A stretch of 64,000 bases of DNA from Schaalia odontolytica (GCF_031191545.1 NZ_CP133472.1:2391832-2455831); one strand, 5' to 3'. Positions 7,721-16,934 are shown, counted from the first letter of the stretch. The notes: generated from the letters alone by a model not told the origin. Translations and numbers: made by a program.

Positions 7721-9102
7721 GCGGGAATCGTAGGAGACGAAGCATCGATCTGCGCGATGAGGGCGTCGACGCGCGTGTCGGTGGTGGCGAGAGGATCCTG
7801 CAGAGACAACGGTATCGCCGATCCCTCGTCGAGGCGCACGTGCACCCAGTCGACGCTCAGATCGGCTCGCGCGTCCTCGGCGGCGGCGATGACGCGACCT
7901 CGTAACGCTGCGCGGGTCGTGGTGGGCGGAGCCTCCTGCGCGCGGCGCACGCCTTCGACGTCTGTGAGGCGCCGCATCAGGCCGGCGCGCTCCATCCGTT
8001 CGCGTAGGCCATCGGCCGTGATCTCCGAGTAAGACAGTTCGAGCCGGGCTACGCGAGGATCGGCAAGGGTAGCGCCGCTACGCGCACAGTACGACGTGAG
8101 CAGCTTGCGTTTGATGGCAATATCGAGCTCGGTGTCGATCCCGCTCCAGTCACCGCTGGAGATCGCATCCAGTCCCCTGTCCCACAGGTCGACGACGTAC
8201 GAACGCATGGGGTCGAGGTCGGCGAGTGCGATCCGCGCGAGGACGCGTTCGCGAATCTCACGCTGCATCGCCACCGCGGTGGTCGTCCTGCCGTTAGCAA
8301 GCTCGATGGTGGCGGAACCGCTCAGGTCTGCGTTGATTTCACGAATGGCACGCATGGGGTCGGCGAGTGCCAGGTCTGCGATCTGAAGCCCGTCCTCGAT
8401 CGCGTGGATGAGGAGCTCCGTCATGCCGACCTTCAGGGCAGTGGTGGGTTCAGCGACGTTGGTGTCGCCGACGATGACGTGCATGCGTCGGTATGCGCCG
8501 GAGTCAGCCAACGCCTCGTCGCGGGTGTTGATGATAGGCCGCGAACGGGTCGTCGCGGATGAAACGGCATCCCACATCTGGTCGGCACGCTGGGAGAACT
8601 GCAGGCGCGGCGCGGCCGCGGTGGTGTTGATCCACCCGTTTCCGACCAAGATCTGACGGGTCACAAAGAAAGCGACGAGAGCGTCGGCGACTTGCCGGAA
8701 GTCTCGGCGCCGATGCAGCAGATAGTTCTCGTGGCACCCGTAAGAGTTGCCCTGCGAATCGAGGTTGTTACGGAAGAGGTGCAGCCGCAGATCAGTACCG
8801 AGCTCCGAGAGCGCGTTGTCGGCCTGTGTCGCCAGGTCAGCGAGCATGGAGGAGCCGGCGCGGTCCTGTTCCAGAAGGTCCTCGAGGCGATCGCATTCCG
8901 CGGTCGCATACTCGGGGTGAGCGCCGACGTCAAGGTACAGGCGTCCTCCGTTGCGCAGAAAGAGATTCGAGGACCGCCCCTGGTGCAGAAGCGGCTCGAA
9001 AAGCTGGCGCGCGGCGTGCTCGGCATCCATCGGCGTGGCACCGCTGGGGGACGCGGCCGTCAGCCCATACTCCGTCTCGATGCCGAAGACTCGACGCCTC
9101 AC
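7717..9102 (-). CDS. pafA: Pup-protein ligase PafA
   Basis: Ligates the C-terminal glutamate of Pup to substrate lysines using ATP; a carboxylate-amine ligase-like fold. I chose GTG at 9102, one base after the pup stop, because the typical N-terminus is RRVFGIETEYGL; this gives 461 aa, the family's usual size. Further landmarks are the SQGNSYGCHENYLLHR segment (near 120) and RPIINTRDEALAD (near 195), both diagnostic of PafA/Dop. It overlaps the FKBP-like gene by 4 bp. It sits directly after pup, with no prcB or prcA in between. Confidence 0.96.
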   Translation of the reverse strand: MRRRVFGIETEYGLTAASPSGATPMDAEHAARQLFEPLLHQGRSSNLFLRNGGRLYLDVGAHPEYATAECDRLEDLLEQDRAGSSMLADLATQADNALSELGTDLRLHLFRNNLDSQGNSYGCHENYLLHRRRDFRQVADALVAFFVTRQILVGNGWINTTAAAPRLQFSQRADQMWDAVSSATTRSRPIINTRDEALADSGAYRRMHVIVGDTNVAEPTTALKVGMTELLIHAIEDGLQIADLALADPMRAIREINADLSGSATIELANGRTTTAVAMQREIRERVLARIALADLDPMRSYVVDLWDRGLDAISSGDWSGIDTELDIAIKRKLLTSYCARSGATLADPRVARLELSYSEITADGLRERMERAGLMRRLTDVEGVRRAQEAPPTTTRAALRGRVIAAAEDARADLSVDWVHVRLDEGSAIPLSLQDPLATTDTRVDALIAQIDASSPTIPA

Positions 9103-9103
9103 C

Positions 9104-9280
9104 TCACTGGCCGCCCTTCTGGACGAATCCCTGCACGAACGCTTCAGCATTGGTTTCGAGGACGGAGTCGATCTCGTCGAGGAGAGAGTCAATCGATGAG
9201 GTGCGTGCCTGCACCTGGCCGCCGCTTTCGAGCGCGTCGTCGATTGGGCTGGCTCCGCCTGCAAAAATCTGATTCGACAT
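9104..9280 (-). CDS. pup: prokaryotic ubiquitin-like protein Pup
   Basis: A 58-aa small modifier. The helical Mpa-binding segment is SSIDSLLDEIDSVLETNAE (residues 28-46), and the sequence ends FVQKGGQ. The terminal Gln means Dop must deamidate it to Glu before PafA can conjugate it. The N-terminus is disordered, as usual. It lies 25 bp after dop and one base before pafA. Family membership is certain from the C-terminal Gly-Gly-Gln and the position. Confidence 0.97.
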   Translation of the reverse strand: MSNQIFAGGASPIDDALESGGQVQARTSSIDSLLDEIDSVLETNAEAFVQGFVQKGGQ

Positions 9281-9305
9281 AGTTCGTTTCACTTTCATTC
9301 GTCGG

Positions 9306-10826
9306 TTATCGGGTCGAGGTGTCGCGAGCGTCGGCGATCGGGAAGCGGACAAGATCTCCCTCTCCGGGATCGAAGACGAGGGATGACCACGACGCCTTGA
9401 CGAGGTCTGGGTGATTGGCGACCGCCCACCCACGCACGTGCGCACGAGTGTTGGTCGGGGCAACATCGGCCGCGCGCTCGACCTCCTCGTCGGTGACCAG
9501 GCGCGTGACCATACCGGCCCGTGCGAGGCGATAGACGAGGCCGTGGCTGGGACGCAGGTCCGACCACTGCAGGTCGATGGCCGCCAGACGTGGGTCGTTC
9601 CACTCCAGCCCGGCGCGTTCCTTCTGGCGTTTGACCAGCTGGTACTTTCCCACCCATTCGACGTCGGACGCGACGGAGAACAAGTCGTTGCGCATGCGGT
9701 CCAGAACAGACTGCCACAGGCGAAGGATCTCCCGGTCCGCCTCGGTCGGGGTCGTCCCCGTCTCCTCGAAGGTGTCCAGAACGAGGTCGAGGTAGACCTG
9801 CTGAAGCTCAGCGGCAGTGTAGGAGCCGCCCGCCGTTGGGACCTTGTAGTCGAGATCGGGGTGATGGGAGACGTTCCAGGTTTCTTGCACCGGATCGTCC
9901 ATGACGATGGAATCCCAGCGCAGATCCGTGCCCTGCTCGATCGCCCACAAGACCAGCGATGTCGTTCCGAAGCGGAGGAAGGCTGACACGTCGAACATGT
10001 TGCCGTCACCCCCGATCACGTGGAGACGGCGGAACTGCGCCGGATTCGCGTGAGGCTCATCGCGCGTATTGATGATCGGTCGGTTGAAGGTCGTCTCCAG
10101 TCCGACCTCGTTCTCGACGAAGTCGGCGCGCTGAGACATCTGGAAGCCGGGAACCTGGCTCTTTTGACCGCGCCCGACGCGGCCCGCGCCGCAGATCACC
10201 GGGCGCGTCACCATGAACGGAGTGAGGCCGCGAACGATCGCATCAAGGTCGGTGATGCGGGGCATCTGGTAGTTTTCGTGCGTGCCATAGGCTGCGCCCT
10301 TGCCGTCGGTGTTGTTCTTTACCAGAACGATGGGCGCTTCGCCCTGCACTTCGAGACGAGCCATGGCGCGCTGTGCAATCACCTCCCCGGCACGATCCCA
10401 CAGAAGGGTGTCACGGGCACCGATCGTCTCAGGAGCGGAGTACTCGGGGTGAGCATGATCGACGTAGAGACGCGCGCCGTTGGTCAAGACGGCCGTCGTC
10501 GCGGCGGGGAGGGCCAGCTCCTCGGGCGTCGGACGGGCGATGCGCTCGGAACCGCCCGACGGTGCCAGGTGATACGGGTCGTCTGTCAGGAGTGAGGGGT
10601 CCGCGGCCGCACGCGACATGCGCATACCGCGCAGGTCGTTGAGAGGGTCTTCGCCCGTATAGTCCCATCGCACGACGCCTGCCCCCTCGGAGGGCGTACC
10701 AACACGGCTGATCTCGCCATAGGTGGTCACGACTTTCGTCGACAGCGCAATTGGGTTCGCCCAGGCGTCGCCGGGACGGTAGACGCCGTACTCTGTCTCG
10801 GTACCGATAATGCGTTCGCTGCTCAT
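9306..10826 (-). CDS. dop: depupylase / Pup deamidase Dop
   Basis: Deamidates the C-terminal Gln of Pup and removes Pup from conjugates. The 506-aa length is typical of Dop and longer than PafA. The N-terminus IIGTETEYGV carries the ATP/magnesium glutamates. The Dop-specific insertion near residues 39-80 (RWDYTGEDPLNDLRG) is present. Further on are GTHENYQMPR and RPIINTRDEPHA. The start overlaps the mpa stop by 4 bp. With pup and pafA it completes the tagging and untagging cycle. Confidence 0.96.
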   Translation of the reverse strand: MSSERIIGTETEYGVYRPGDAWANPIALSTKVVTTYGEISRVGTPSEGAGVVRWDYTGEDPLNDLRGMRMSRAAADPSLLTDDPYHLAPSGGSERIARPTPEELALPAATTAVLTNGARLYVDHAHPEYSAPETIGARDTLLWDRAGEVIAQRAMARLEVQGEAPIVLVKNNTDGKGAAYGTHENYQMPRITDLDAIVRGLTPFMVTRPVICGAGRVGRGQKSQVPGFQMSQRADFVENEVGLETTFNRPIINTRDEPHANPAQFRRLHVIGGDGNMFDVSAFLRFGTTSLVLWAIEQGTDLRWDSIVMDDPVQETWNVSHHPDLDYKVPTAGGSYTAAELQQVYLDLVLDTFEETGTTPTEADREILRLWQSVLDRMRNDLFSVASDVEWVGKYQLVKRQKERAGLEWNDPRLAAIDLQWSDLRPSHGLVYRLARAGMVTRLVTDEEVERAADVAPTNTRAHVRGWAVANHPDLVKASWSSLVFDPGEGDLVRFPIADARDTSTR

Positions 10827-12367
10827 TTCACCGTTCCGATCGGCTTCACGCTAACAATCTCCGGAGCGAGTCCGCTCGTGCGCGCCCAGTCCTCGGGTGA
10901 GGACGTGGCCGCGAGCTCCAGCGACTCATTCATCTCCTCATGAACTCCGCGCAGTAGGTGCTGCATGCTCAGACCCGAGGACGCGCCCGTGAGGGCGTCC
11001 TTGATGGCGTACTTCTTGGCGCGCTCGACGATGCCGGCAATAAGGGCACCGGAGACGAGGTCGGACAGATAGATCCGCTTATGGTCACCGTTCACGAGTG
11101 TCGCCAGGAACAGCGCGGTGGTCTCATCACGCGCGTACAGGGCGTCAACCGCGCGAACGCTCATCCCCGCCACGGCCTCGGCGACGCCCCCAAAACGCTC
11201 AATCTCGGTGGCGTGGATCGGCACGCGCGGGGTGAGGTATTTGGAGAAGATGTCGAGCGCGCCCGCGCGATCGGGGCGGTCCACGCGAATGCGCACGTCG
11301 AGGCGCCCTGGCCGCAAAACGGCCGGGTCAATCATGTCCGCGCGGTTGGAAGCGCCGATGATCACGACGTTGTCGAGCGATTCGACGCCGTCCATCTCCG
11401 CGAGCAGCTGCGGAACGATCATGGTCTCGACGTCCGAGGAGACCCCCGTGCCACGCGTGCGGAAGAGGGCTTCCATCTCATCGAAGAAGATGACGACCGG
11501 CGTGTCACCGGCAGCGAGAGTGCGCGCGCGGGCGAAGATCGCACGAATCTGCCGCTCGGTCTCACCGACGAACTTGTTGAGAAGTTCGGGCCCCTTGATC
11601 GATAGGAAGAACGTCGAGGCCCCTCCACGCTTGGACAGAGAATTGGCCACAGCCTTGGCGATAAGGGTCTTGCCTGATCCGGGAGGACCGTAGAGCAAAA
11701 TGCCTTTCGGAGGGCGCAGACCGAACTGCCGGTAGAGCTCGGGGTGGTTAAAGGGCATCTCGATGGAGTCGCGCACCTGAGCGATCTGCTCGTCGAGGCC
11801 TCCGATGTCCCCGTACGTGACGTCGGGGACCTCGGGGGTCAACAGCTGCTCGACGTCTTCGCGCACGATCCTCTCAAAAGCAATTCCCGCACGGGAATCC
11901 ACGACGAGGGAATCCCCGGGGCGCAGATTACCGTGGCGCAGAGGCCCAGCCAGCTCAAGAAGGGTCTCTGCACCCCCCTCGGTGGCGACAAGGACCCGAT
12001 CTGTCCCAACCACTTCAAGGACGGATACGACCTGACCGCTACGCGGAAAATCATCGCTGGCGACGGCGATCGAGGTATCGTCGAGGCGCACCCACTGGCC
12101 ATACGACAGGTCTGTCACATCAAGCTTGGGCGATACCGCGACGCGCATGCGCCTACCGCCAGAGACGACCTCGATCTGACGCGCAGCGGGAAAAGCTCGC
12201 ACGAAGGTCGCGAGAGTCTGGGGCGGGCGGGACACGTCGGCGAGCTCGCCCTGCAGCCGAATGAGCTCGGTGCGAGCTGTCGTCAGAGCGGCGGTGAGAC
12301 GACCGTTCTTCTCTTCGAGTGAGATGAGCCGACGTTCGAGAGCCGCGCGATCATTGGTCTCACTCAT
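10823..12367 (-). CDS. mpa: Pup-binding AAA ATPase Mpa/ARC without proteasome-docking tail
   Basis: Hexameric AAA+ unfoldase that recruits pupylated proteins through its N-terminal coiled coil. The start at MSETND (12367) gives 514 aa. Order of parts: coiled coil (about 8-50), tandem OB region (about 60-190), AAA domain with Walker A YGPPGSGKT (near 228-236), Walker B VVIFFDEMEALF, and an arginine-rich sensor region LRPGRLDVRIR. The extreme C-terminus is SVKPIGTVK. It lacks the penultimate-Tyr motif (GQYL type) that docks Mpa on the 20S proteasome. It overlaps trmI by 8 bp and dop by 4 bp. Confidence 0.95.
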   Translation of the reverse strand: MSETNDRAALERRLISLEEKNGRLTAALTTARTELIRLQGELADVSRPPQTLATFVRAFPAARQIEVVSGGRRMRVAVSPKLDVTDLSYGQWVRLDDTSIAVASDDFPRSGQVVSVLEVVGTDRVLVATEGGAETLLELAGPLRHGNLRPGDSLVVDSRAGIAFERIVREDVEQLLTPEVPDVTYGDIGGLDEQIAQVRDSIEMPFNHPELYRQFGLRPPKGILLYGPPGSGKTLIAKAVANSLSKRGGASTFFLSIKGPELLNKFVGETERQIRAIFARARTLAAGDTPVVIFFDEMEALFRTRGTGVSSDVETMIVPQLLAEMDGVESLDNVVIIGASNRADMIDPAVLRPGRLDVRIRVDRPDRAGALDIFSKYLTPRVPIHATEIERFGGVAEAVAGMSVRAVDALYARDETTALFLATLVNGDHKRIYLSDLVSGALIAGIVERAKKYAIKDALTGASSGLSMQHLLRGVHEEMNESLELAATSSPEDWARTSGLAPEIVSVKPIGTVK

Positions 12368-13409
12368 CGTTCTGTCCCTCGCGCCCGCCGCACGCCCACG
12401 TGTCCGCCTGCGCAACGACATCGCGGCGCACCTTGCGAACCTTCTTCTCGGAGTTGACGCGCTGGCCTACCTTGTCGAGCGACCAATCCTGTACGTCGTC
12501 CCAGGCGCCGCCTTGGCCTTCGGCGGCCTTCGCCGGACGCGTCGAACGCTCCTGCGGGGTGACGCCGGGAGCAAGAAGCCGGGTGATGACGAGGAATCCG
12601 GTATGGGCGACCATACGATGCTCGGGACGTACGGCGAGGCCGTCAAGGTGCCACTCGCGGCGCATATCCTCCCACGCGACGGGATCGGTGAAGCGCTCGC
12701 AAGCACGCAGATCCTCGACGAGTCGCGACATCTGGGTAACGGTGGCAACGTAGCAGACGAGCACGCCGCCCGGAATAAGCGCGTGAGTGATGGCGTCGAT
12801 GTTCTCCCAGGGTGCCAGCATGTCCAGCACGATGCGGTCGACGCTGCCTTCCTCGGCGGACCACAGCACTTCGTCAACGTCGCCGACGCGTAGGTCCCAA
12901 GCGGGGTGACGACGACCGAACCACAGGTCGACGTTTGCAGCGGCGATGTCCGCAAAGTCCTGGCGTCGCTCGACGGAGACAAGCCGGCCCTGCGGACCGA
13001 CTGCGTCGAGGAGAGCCATGGACAGAGCACCCGACCCCGCGCCGGCTTCAACGACCGTCGCGCCCGGGAAGATGTCGCCCATGTGGGTGATGACGCCCGC
13101 ATCCTTCGGGTACACAACAGCCGCTCCGCGCGGCATCGACATAACGTAGTCGACCTGGAGGGGACGCAAAATCTGGAACTGACGGCCCTCTTCCGTGACG
13201 ATAACTTGGCCGTCGGGACGGCCGATGACGTCGTTATGGTTGAATCCGCCGCGATTGGACTGGAAACGGCCACTGCTGACGAGAATCACCTGGTGGAAGC
13301 GGCCTTTGGGGTCACGAACCTGAACGCGGTCCCCCTCGGAGAGGACACCTCGGCGGGTAGGTTGGCCATAATCGTTGGCCGACATCGAAGTATTACGCTG
13401 AATAGACAT
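12360..13409 (-). CDS. trmI: tRNA (adenine-58-N1)-methyltransferase TrmI
   Basis: SAM-dependent enzyme methylating A58 in the T-loop of tRNA. I chose ATG at 13409 (MSIQRNTS), giving 349 aa; a second ATG at 13385 is possible, and neither has a strong ribosome-binding site. The N-terminal small beta domain (GDRVQVRDPKGRFHQV) precedes a Rossmann domain with the SAM motif VVEAGAGSGALSMALL and the active-site region VDRIVLDMLAPWE. The C-terminal 60 residues are a basic extension. It heads the pupylation operon and is divergent from a RecB-family gene, the same neighbourhood as in mycobacteria. Confidence 0.94.
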   Translation of the reverse strand: MSIQRNTSMSANDYGQPTRRGVLSEGDRVQVRDPKGRFHQVILVSSGRFQSNRGGFNHNDVIGRPDGQVIVTEEGRQFQILRPLQVDYVMSMPRGAAVVYPKDAGVITHMGDIFPGATVVEAGAGSGALSMALLDAVGPQGRLVSVERRQDFADIAAANVDLWFGRRHPAWDLRVGDVDEVLWSAEEGSVDRIVLDMLAPWENIDAITHALIPGGVLVCYVATVTQMSRLVEDLRACERFTDPVAWEDMRREWHLDGLAVRPEHRMVAHTGFLVITRLLAPGVTPQERSTRPAKAAEGQGGAWDDVQDWSLDKVGQRVNSEKKVRKVRRDVVAQADTWACGGREGQNDE

Positions 13410-13488
13410 TACGTAAAGGATACCGCTTGCCACTAGCTGTGCCCATGGCAGGACACAGATGCGGACGGTAGGGGTTAGCGTGGTATTC

Positions 13489-14343
13489 ATGACAGACCTG
13501 ATCGCCCCCTCGCCCAACGCACGTACGTGGGAGCCCGCGCTTTCCGCGTCGCGCGCAAAAGAGTACGAGCGTTGCCCGCTCCAGTACCGCCTTCATGTCC
13601 TCGACGGCTACCGGGAGCCGGAGACTCGCGCGAAAGCCCTGGGAACTGTCGTACACGCAGTGCTCGAGGAGCTGTTCGCACTCGAACCGCAGGAACGTAC
13701 GCCGCAGAACGCCCGCGCACAGGTGCACCCACAGTATGAGGCTTTTGCGGCAAAGAATCCCGAGGTCACCAAGCTATTCACCGACGAGGCGGACCTGCAG
13801 GCGTGGCTCGCCGATGCTCGATCACTGATCGACGGATACTTCGCGATCGAGGCGCCGCAGTGGATCGCGCCAGCGGCGCGCGAGCAGCGCGTGACCACGA
13901 CAACGGAGCGGGGGGTGCGTCTCCTGGGCTTCATCGACCGTGTCGATCGGGCACCGGACGGCAGGCTGCGCGTCGTGGACTATAAGACAGGCAAAGCTCC
14001 CGGTCCGCGATACGTGGGCGAAGCTCTCTATCAGATGCGCTTCTACGCGCTTCTCCTTGCCCGCACCCAGGTCCTGCCCTCGCGCATGCAGCTGGTCTAC
14101 CTGCGTGCCGGGCAAGTGATCACACTAGACCCCACGACCGAAGAGATCCGTGATTTTGAGCGCCAGATCGATCATCTCTGGGATTGCATCGAGCGAGACA
14201 TCGAACAGGGTTCGTTTGCGCCGCGCAAGAACCCTCTGTGCAACTGGTGCGGTGTGCGGTCGCTGTGCCCGGTGTTCGGTGGGACCACTCCCCCGCTGCC
14301 GGAGCAACACGCGCAGTGGCTGGCACGGACTCGGCTAGGCTAG
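13489..14343 (+). CDS. RecB-family PD-(D/E)XK nuclease with C-terminal Cys cluster
   Basis: A 284-aa Cas4/RecB-like exonuclease domain protein, starting at MTDLIAPS. Motifs are SASRAKEYERCPLQYRLH (near 22-39, contributing a Cys), GTVVHAVLEEL (the GxxxH motif), LLGFIDRVDR, LRVVDYKTGK (the catalytic D...Y-K-T-x-K core) and a tail with three further cysteines (PLCNWCGVRSLCPVF). The four cysteines probably bind an Fe-S cluster, as in AddB/Cas4 proteins. It is divergent from trmI. No CRISPR array accompanies it, so a DNA repair role is more likely. Confidence 0.88.
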   Translation: MTDLIAPSPNARTWEPALSASRAKEYERCPLQYRLHVLDGYREPETRAKALGTVVHAVLEELFALEPQERTPQNARAQVHPQYEAFAAKNPEVTKLFTDEADLQAWLADARSLIDGYFAIEAPQWIAPAAREQRVTTTTERGVRLLGFIDRVDRAPDGRLRVVDYKTGKAPGPRYVGEALYQMRFYALLLARTQVLPSRMQLVYLRAGQVITLDPTTEEIRDFERQIDHLWDCIERDIEQGSFAPRKNPLCNWCGVRSLCPVFGGTTPPLPEQHAQWLARTRLG

Positions 14344-14347
14344 AGGC

Positions 14348-15283
14348 ATGGAACTCAAGCAATGTGGTCGCAGCGGGCTCTACCTGTCCGTTCTCGGATT
14401 GGGCACCCTCACGTGGGGTCGCGATACCGATGGACCCGAGGCCCACGACATGCTCACGACTTTTGTCGATGCTGGTGGAAACCTCGTCGAGTGTTCTCCC
14501 ACGCACGGCGACGGGATTGCCGTTGACGTCTTGTCCGAGGCGCTCGCATCCGTCGGCCGTCACCGCGTCGCGCTTGCCTGGCGAGGTGCTGTTCGGCGCG
14601 CAGGCGAAAGCACCTGGGTGGGCGCGGCGGGCCGCGGGGATCTCCTGCGGAGCCTCGACGACGCTCTCGCCAGGCTCGACACAGACTACGTCGACGTCTG
14701 GCTCGTCGAACCCCAAGCGGAAGTCCCGCTCGAAGAGACACTCGAGGCCGCGACCCTTGCCTACCGCAGCGGCCGCGCGCGTTACGTCGGTTTGTCGCGC
14801 GCATCCCACTGGCAGCTCGCAGAGGCCGTGACGCGCGGGGCGTTGGGCGCTTCTGCTCCTATTTCGCTTGTCGAGGCACCCTTCTCTTTGGCGAACGCGT
14901 CCGCGGCGCACACGATCGCAGAGCTGTCGAGCCGGGGCATCGGCGTGATCGCCGCGTCCGCGCTTGCTGGAGGGGCTCTGACCGGTAAGTATCGCCACAC
15001 GACTCCGGCCGATTCGCGCGCCGCGTCACCGCATTTGCGTCACATGGTCGAACCCTACTTGGAAGGCCACGCACGCACGGTCATCGAGGCGGCGTCGCGT
15101 GCAGCAGTGGGCCTCGAACGCTCGACCGCCGATGTCGCGTTGGCTTGGGTGAGGGATTACCCGGGCGTCAGCGCCGCTCTCATCGGACCGCGTACCCGGC
15201 GCCAGCTCGATATGCTTCTCGATTTTTCGGAGCCGCTTCCCGCCCCGATCCGCCAGGTTCTCACGGAGGTCGCCGCGCAGTAG
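14348..15283 (+). CDS. aldo/keto reductase-fold protein with substituted catalytic tetrad
   Basis: A 311-aa (beta/alpha)8 protein of the AKR family: the start LKQCGRSGLYLSVLGLGTLTWG, central YVDVWLV and GRARYVGLSRAS, and the NADP-binding end ALIGPRTRRQLDMLL are clear. The four AKR catalytic residues are changed when aligned by eye: Asp and Tyr (DTADVYG) read ECSPTHG, Lys (ATK) reads AWR, and His (LHxPD) reads VEPQA. It may be an inactive, ligand-binding protein. It follows the RecB-like gene by 4 bp and ends before a bidirectional terminator. Confidence 0.85.
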   Translation: MELKQCGRSGLYLSVLGLGTLTWGRDTDGPEAHDMLTTFVDAGGNLVECSPTHGDGIAVDVLSEALASVGRHRVALAWRGAVRRAGESTWVGAAGRGDLLRSLDDALARLDTDYVDVWLVEPQAEVPLEETLEAATLAYRSGRARYVGLSRASHWQLAEAVTRGALGASAPISLVEAPFSLANASAAHTIAELSSRGIGVIAASALAGGALTGKYRHTTPADSRAASPHLRHMVEPYLEGHARTVIEAASRAAVGLERSTADVALAWVRDYPGVSAALIGPRTRRQLDMLLDFSEPLPAPIRQVLTEVAAQ

Positions 15284-15366
15284 GCCTTCGCCTAGCGAAC
15301 ACGCACACCCTGCCCGGGCGGTATCGACGTAGCCGCTGGCGTGTCGTTGAGCAGCCAGCATGTACA

Positions 15367-15404
15367 GACGTGGGGCCCGAACCAAAGGGTTCGGGCCCCA
15401 CGTC
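15367..15404. terminator. perfect hairpin between convergent genes
   Basis: The inverted repeat GACGTGGGGCCCGAACC / GGTTCGGGCCCCACGTC, with only a few unpaired bases at the tip, lies between the plus-strand AKR gene and the minus-strand acidic protein gene. Its symmetry suggests a bidirectional terminator. Confidence 0.8.
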
Positions 15405-15429
15405 ATAGTCTCACGACCGGAGAGTTCGA

Positions 15430-15711
15430 TCAGTCGTCGACTTCTATGAAATCGTCGTCCTCGTCGCTCTCATCGTCGTCGACGTAGTCCTCGTCTTCAT
15501 CCTCATCGGAATCCTCAAGGATATCGAAGGGTAACTCCACACCCAGCCGGGTGAAAAGAATGTCGTCGTAGGTGAAGAAGGCGTCGCGCAGCGCCAACTC
15601 GGCTGCTTCGAGCGCGGCGTCGTCAGCCTCGTCTCCATCGCGAGCGATGTCGAAGTGGTTTTCGAAAGCGTTGAGCAGGCGCGTCAGCGCGCGGCGAGGA
15701 TCTCCAGTCAT
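15430..15711 (-). CDS. small acidic protein (93 aa)
   Basis: The start is ATG at 15711, with GGTAGG 9 nt upstream; two earlier in-frame starts lack a site. Residues 1-60 form a helical, well-ordered region (DPRRALTRLLNAFENHFDIA, then AELALRDAFFTYDDILFTR). The rest is almost only Asp and Glu. It resembles a conserved small actinobacterial protein often annotated vaguely; I cannot assign a function. The acidic tail might mimic nucleic acid or bind basic proteins. It stands alone, ending at the bidirectional terminator. Confidence 0.7.
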   Translation of the reverse strand: MTGDPRRALTRLLNAFENHFDIARDGDEADDAALEAAELALRDAFFTYDDILFTRLGVELPFDILEDSDEDEDEDYVDDDESDEDDDFIEVDD

Positions 15712-15744
15712 AGCATGCATCCTACCGTGAGACGGCACACTTTA

Positions 15745-16842
15745 TCAGGGGAGGTTGAGCTGCGAACGAATGACGGACACCATGAGGTCCGTGCCCTTGA
15801 TCTCCGCGGTCTGATCCGCACCAAGGATACGGGTGTGTCCATCCGCGTCGAGAAGCTGCGACGCACCCATGTTCGGGCCGAGGGGCAAGATGACCCATTC
15901 CTTCGTGGGCTGGTAAACGGCATCGGGGGTTTCGCCCTCGATCTGTGCGGTGATGTTTGCAATCACGACGCGCGCCTGCTGGCGCGCCGCGTCAGCGCGT
16001 TTGGATTCGCGCACGTCGGTCAGGTCTCCGACGGCGTAGACGTTCGGGTGGTCCACGACCTGCATCGTGTCATCCACACGGATGGTTCCGTTCGGATTCA
16101 TGACGGCCTCGTAGCCGCTACCGATGAGGAAACCGGTGTTGGCGCGAGCGCCGTAGCATTGGAACCACAGGTCGGCCTCGATGACGTCGCCCTTCTTGGT
16201 CTGCACCATGAAGTGGCTGAGGTCGCCGACGTTCTGCGGAGGCAGGTAGGCGAGCTCGGAGCCGGTCACGACGCGCACGCCAAGGGAACTGAGCTGCTCG
16301 CCGATCTCCTGGCGGAGGGCGTCCGTGTATCCGGGCGTGCCCAGGATCTGGTCGGAGGCCTCGACAATCGTGATGTCCAGGCCCGGGAATGCGTTCGCGA
16401 GTTCTCCGGTCAGTTCGATGCCGACGGTGCCGCCACCGACAATCATGACGGAGCGGGCTCGACCCAGATTCTCGTGCAGCTGCTCGAGGCGAGCCTTGGC
16501 AACGGAGGAACGGTACGACGAGTACTTGGCGGGGAATGGGTAGGTGGAGCCGGTCGCGAAGACGACGTAGTCGGCTTCGATCGGGTCATGCCCGAAGACG
16601 TGGACGGTGGTGCCATCGACGCGCGAGACCGTGCCGCGCACGACCTCGCCGCGAGTCAGGAGATTCGTGTAGGGCATGAAGATCGCATGCTCCCAGACCG
16701 TATCGACTGCGGCGCGCAAAGCCGCCGCGTGGTGAACGAACTGGTCCTTCTGTTCGATGAGAACAACGTCCGCGAGGGGATCGAGCCCCTTGGCGACCGT
16801 GACGCCTCCGTATCCTCCGCCAATGACTGCGACGCGTGCCAT
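15745..16842 (-). CDS. NAD(P)/FAD-dependent oxidoreductase (NDH-2/AMID-like)
   Basis: A 365-aa two-dinucleotide-binding flavoprotein. The FAD-binding GGGYGG motif is near residues 8-13, and VMIVGGGTVGIELTGELA near 131-148 binds NAD(P)H. A C-terminal FAD contact, NVYAVGDLTDV, lies near 260. There is no C-terminal membrane anchor of the classical NDH-2 type and no CxxxxC disulfide, so it is closer to AIF/FSP1-like oxidoreductases acting on quinones. A strong ribosome-binding site (AAGGAGG) precedes ATG at 16842. The physiological acceptor is not determinable from sequence. Confidence 0.85.
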   Translation of the reverse strand: MARVAVIGGGYGGVTVAKGLDPLADVVLIEQKDQFVHHAAALRAAVDTVWEHAIFMPYTNLLTRGEVVRGTVSRVDGTTVHVFGHDPIEADYVVFATGSTYPFPAKYSSYRSSVAKARLEQLHENLGRARSVMIVGGGTVGIELTGELANAFPGLDITIVEASDQILGTPGYTDALRQEIGEQLSSLGVRVVTGSELAYLPPQNVGDLSHFMVQTKKGDVIEADLWFQCYGARANTGFLIGSGYEAVMNPNGTIRVDDTMQVVDHPNVYAVGDLTDVRESKRADAARQQARVVIANITAQIEGETPDAVYQPTKEWVILPLGPNMGASQLLDADGHTRILGADQTAEIKGTDLMVSVIRSQLNLP

Positions 16843-16934
16843 GTCTTTCCTCCTTATGACTGGACCGCGTCTATTGTGTCACCTAGCGGGCGCAAACGCG
16901 CGTGCTAGGGACTTTAGTCCGAGCTGAATAACTC

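Noticed and set aside
9102..9306. Possible prcB or prcA between pup and pafA
   Set aside because: pup ends one base before pafA starts and dop is 25 bp away on the other side; there is no room for proteasome subunits.
12368..12421. Longer N-terminus for Mpa (18 extra residues)
   Set aside because: The extension is Arg-rich, lies over trmI and lacks a ribosome-binding site; MSETND starts right before the expected coiled coil.
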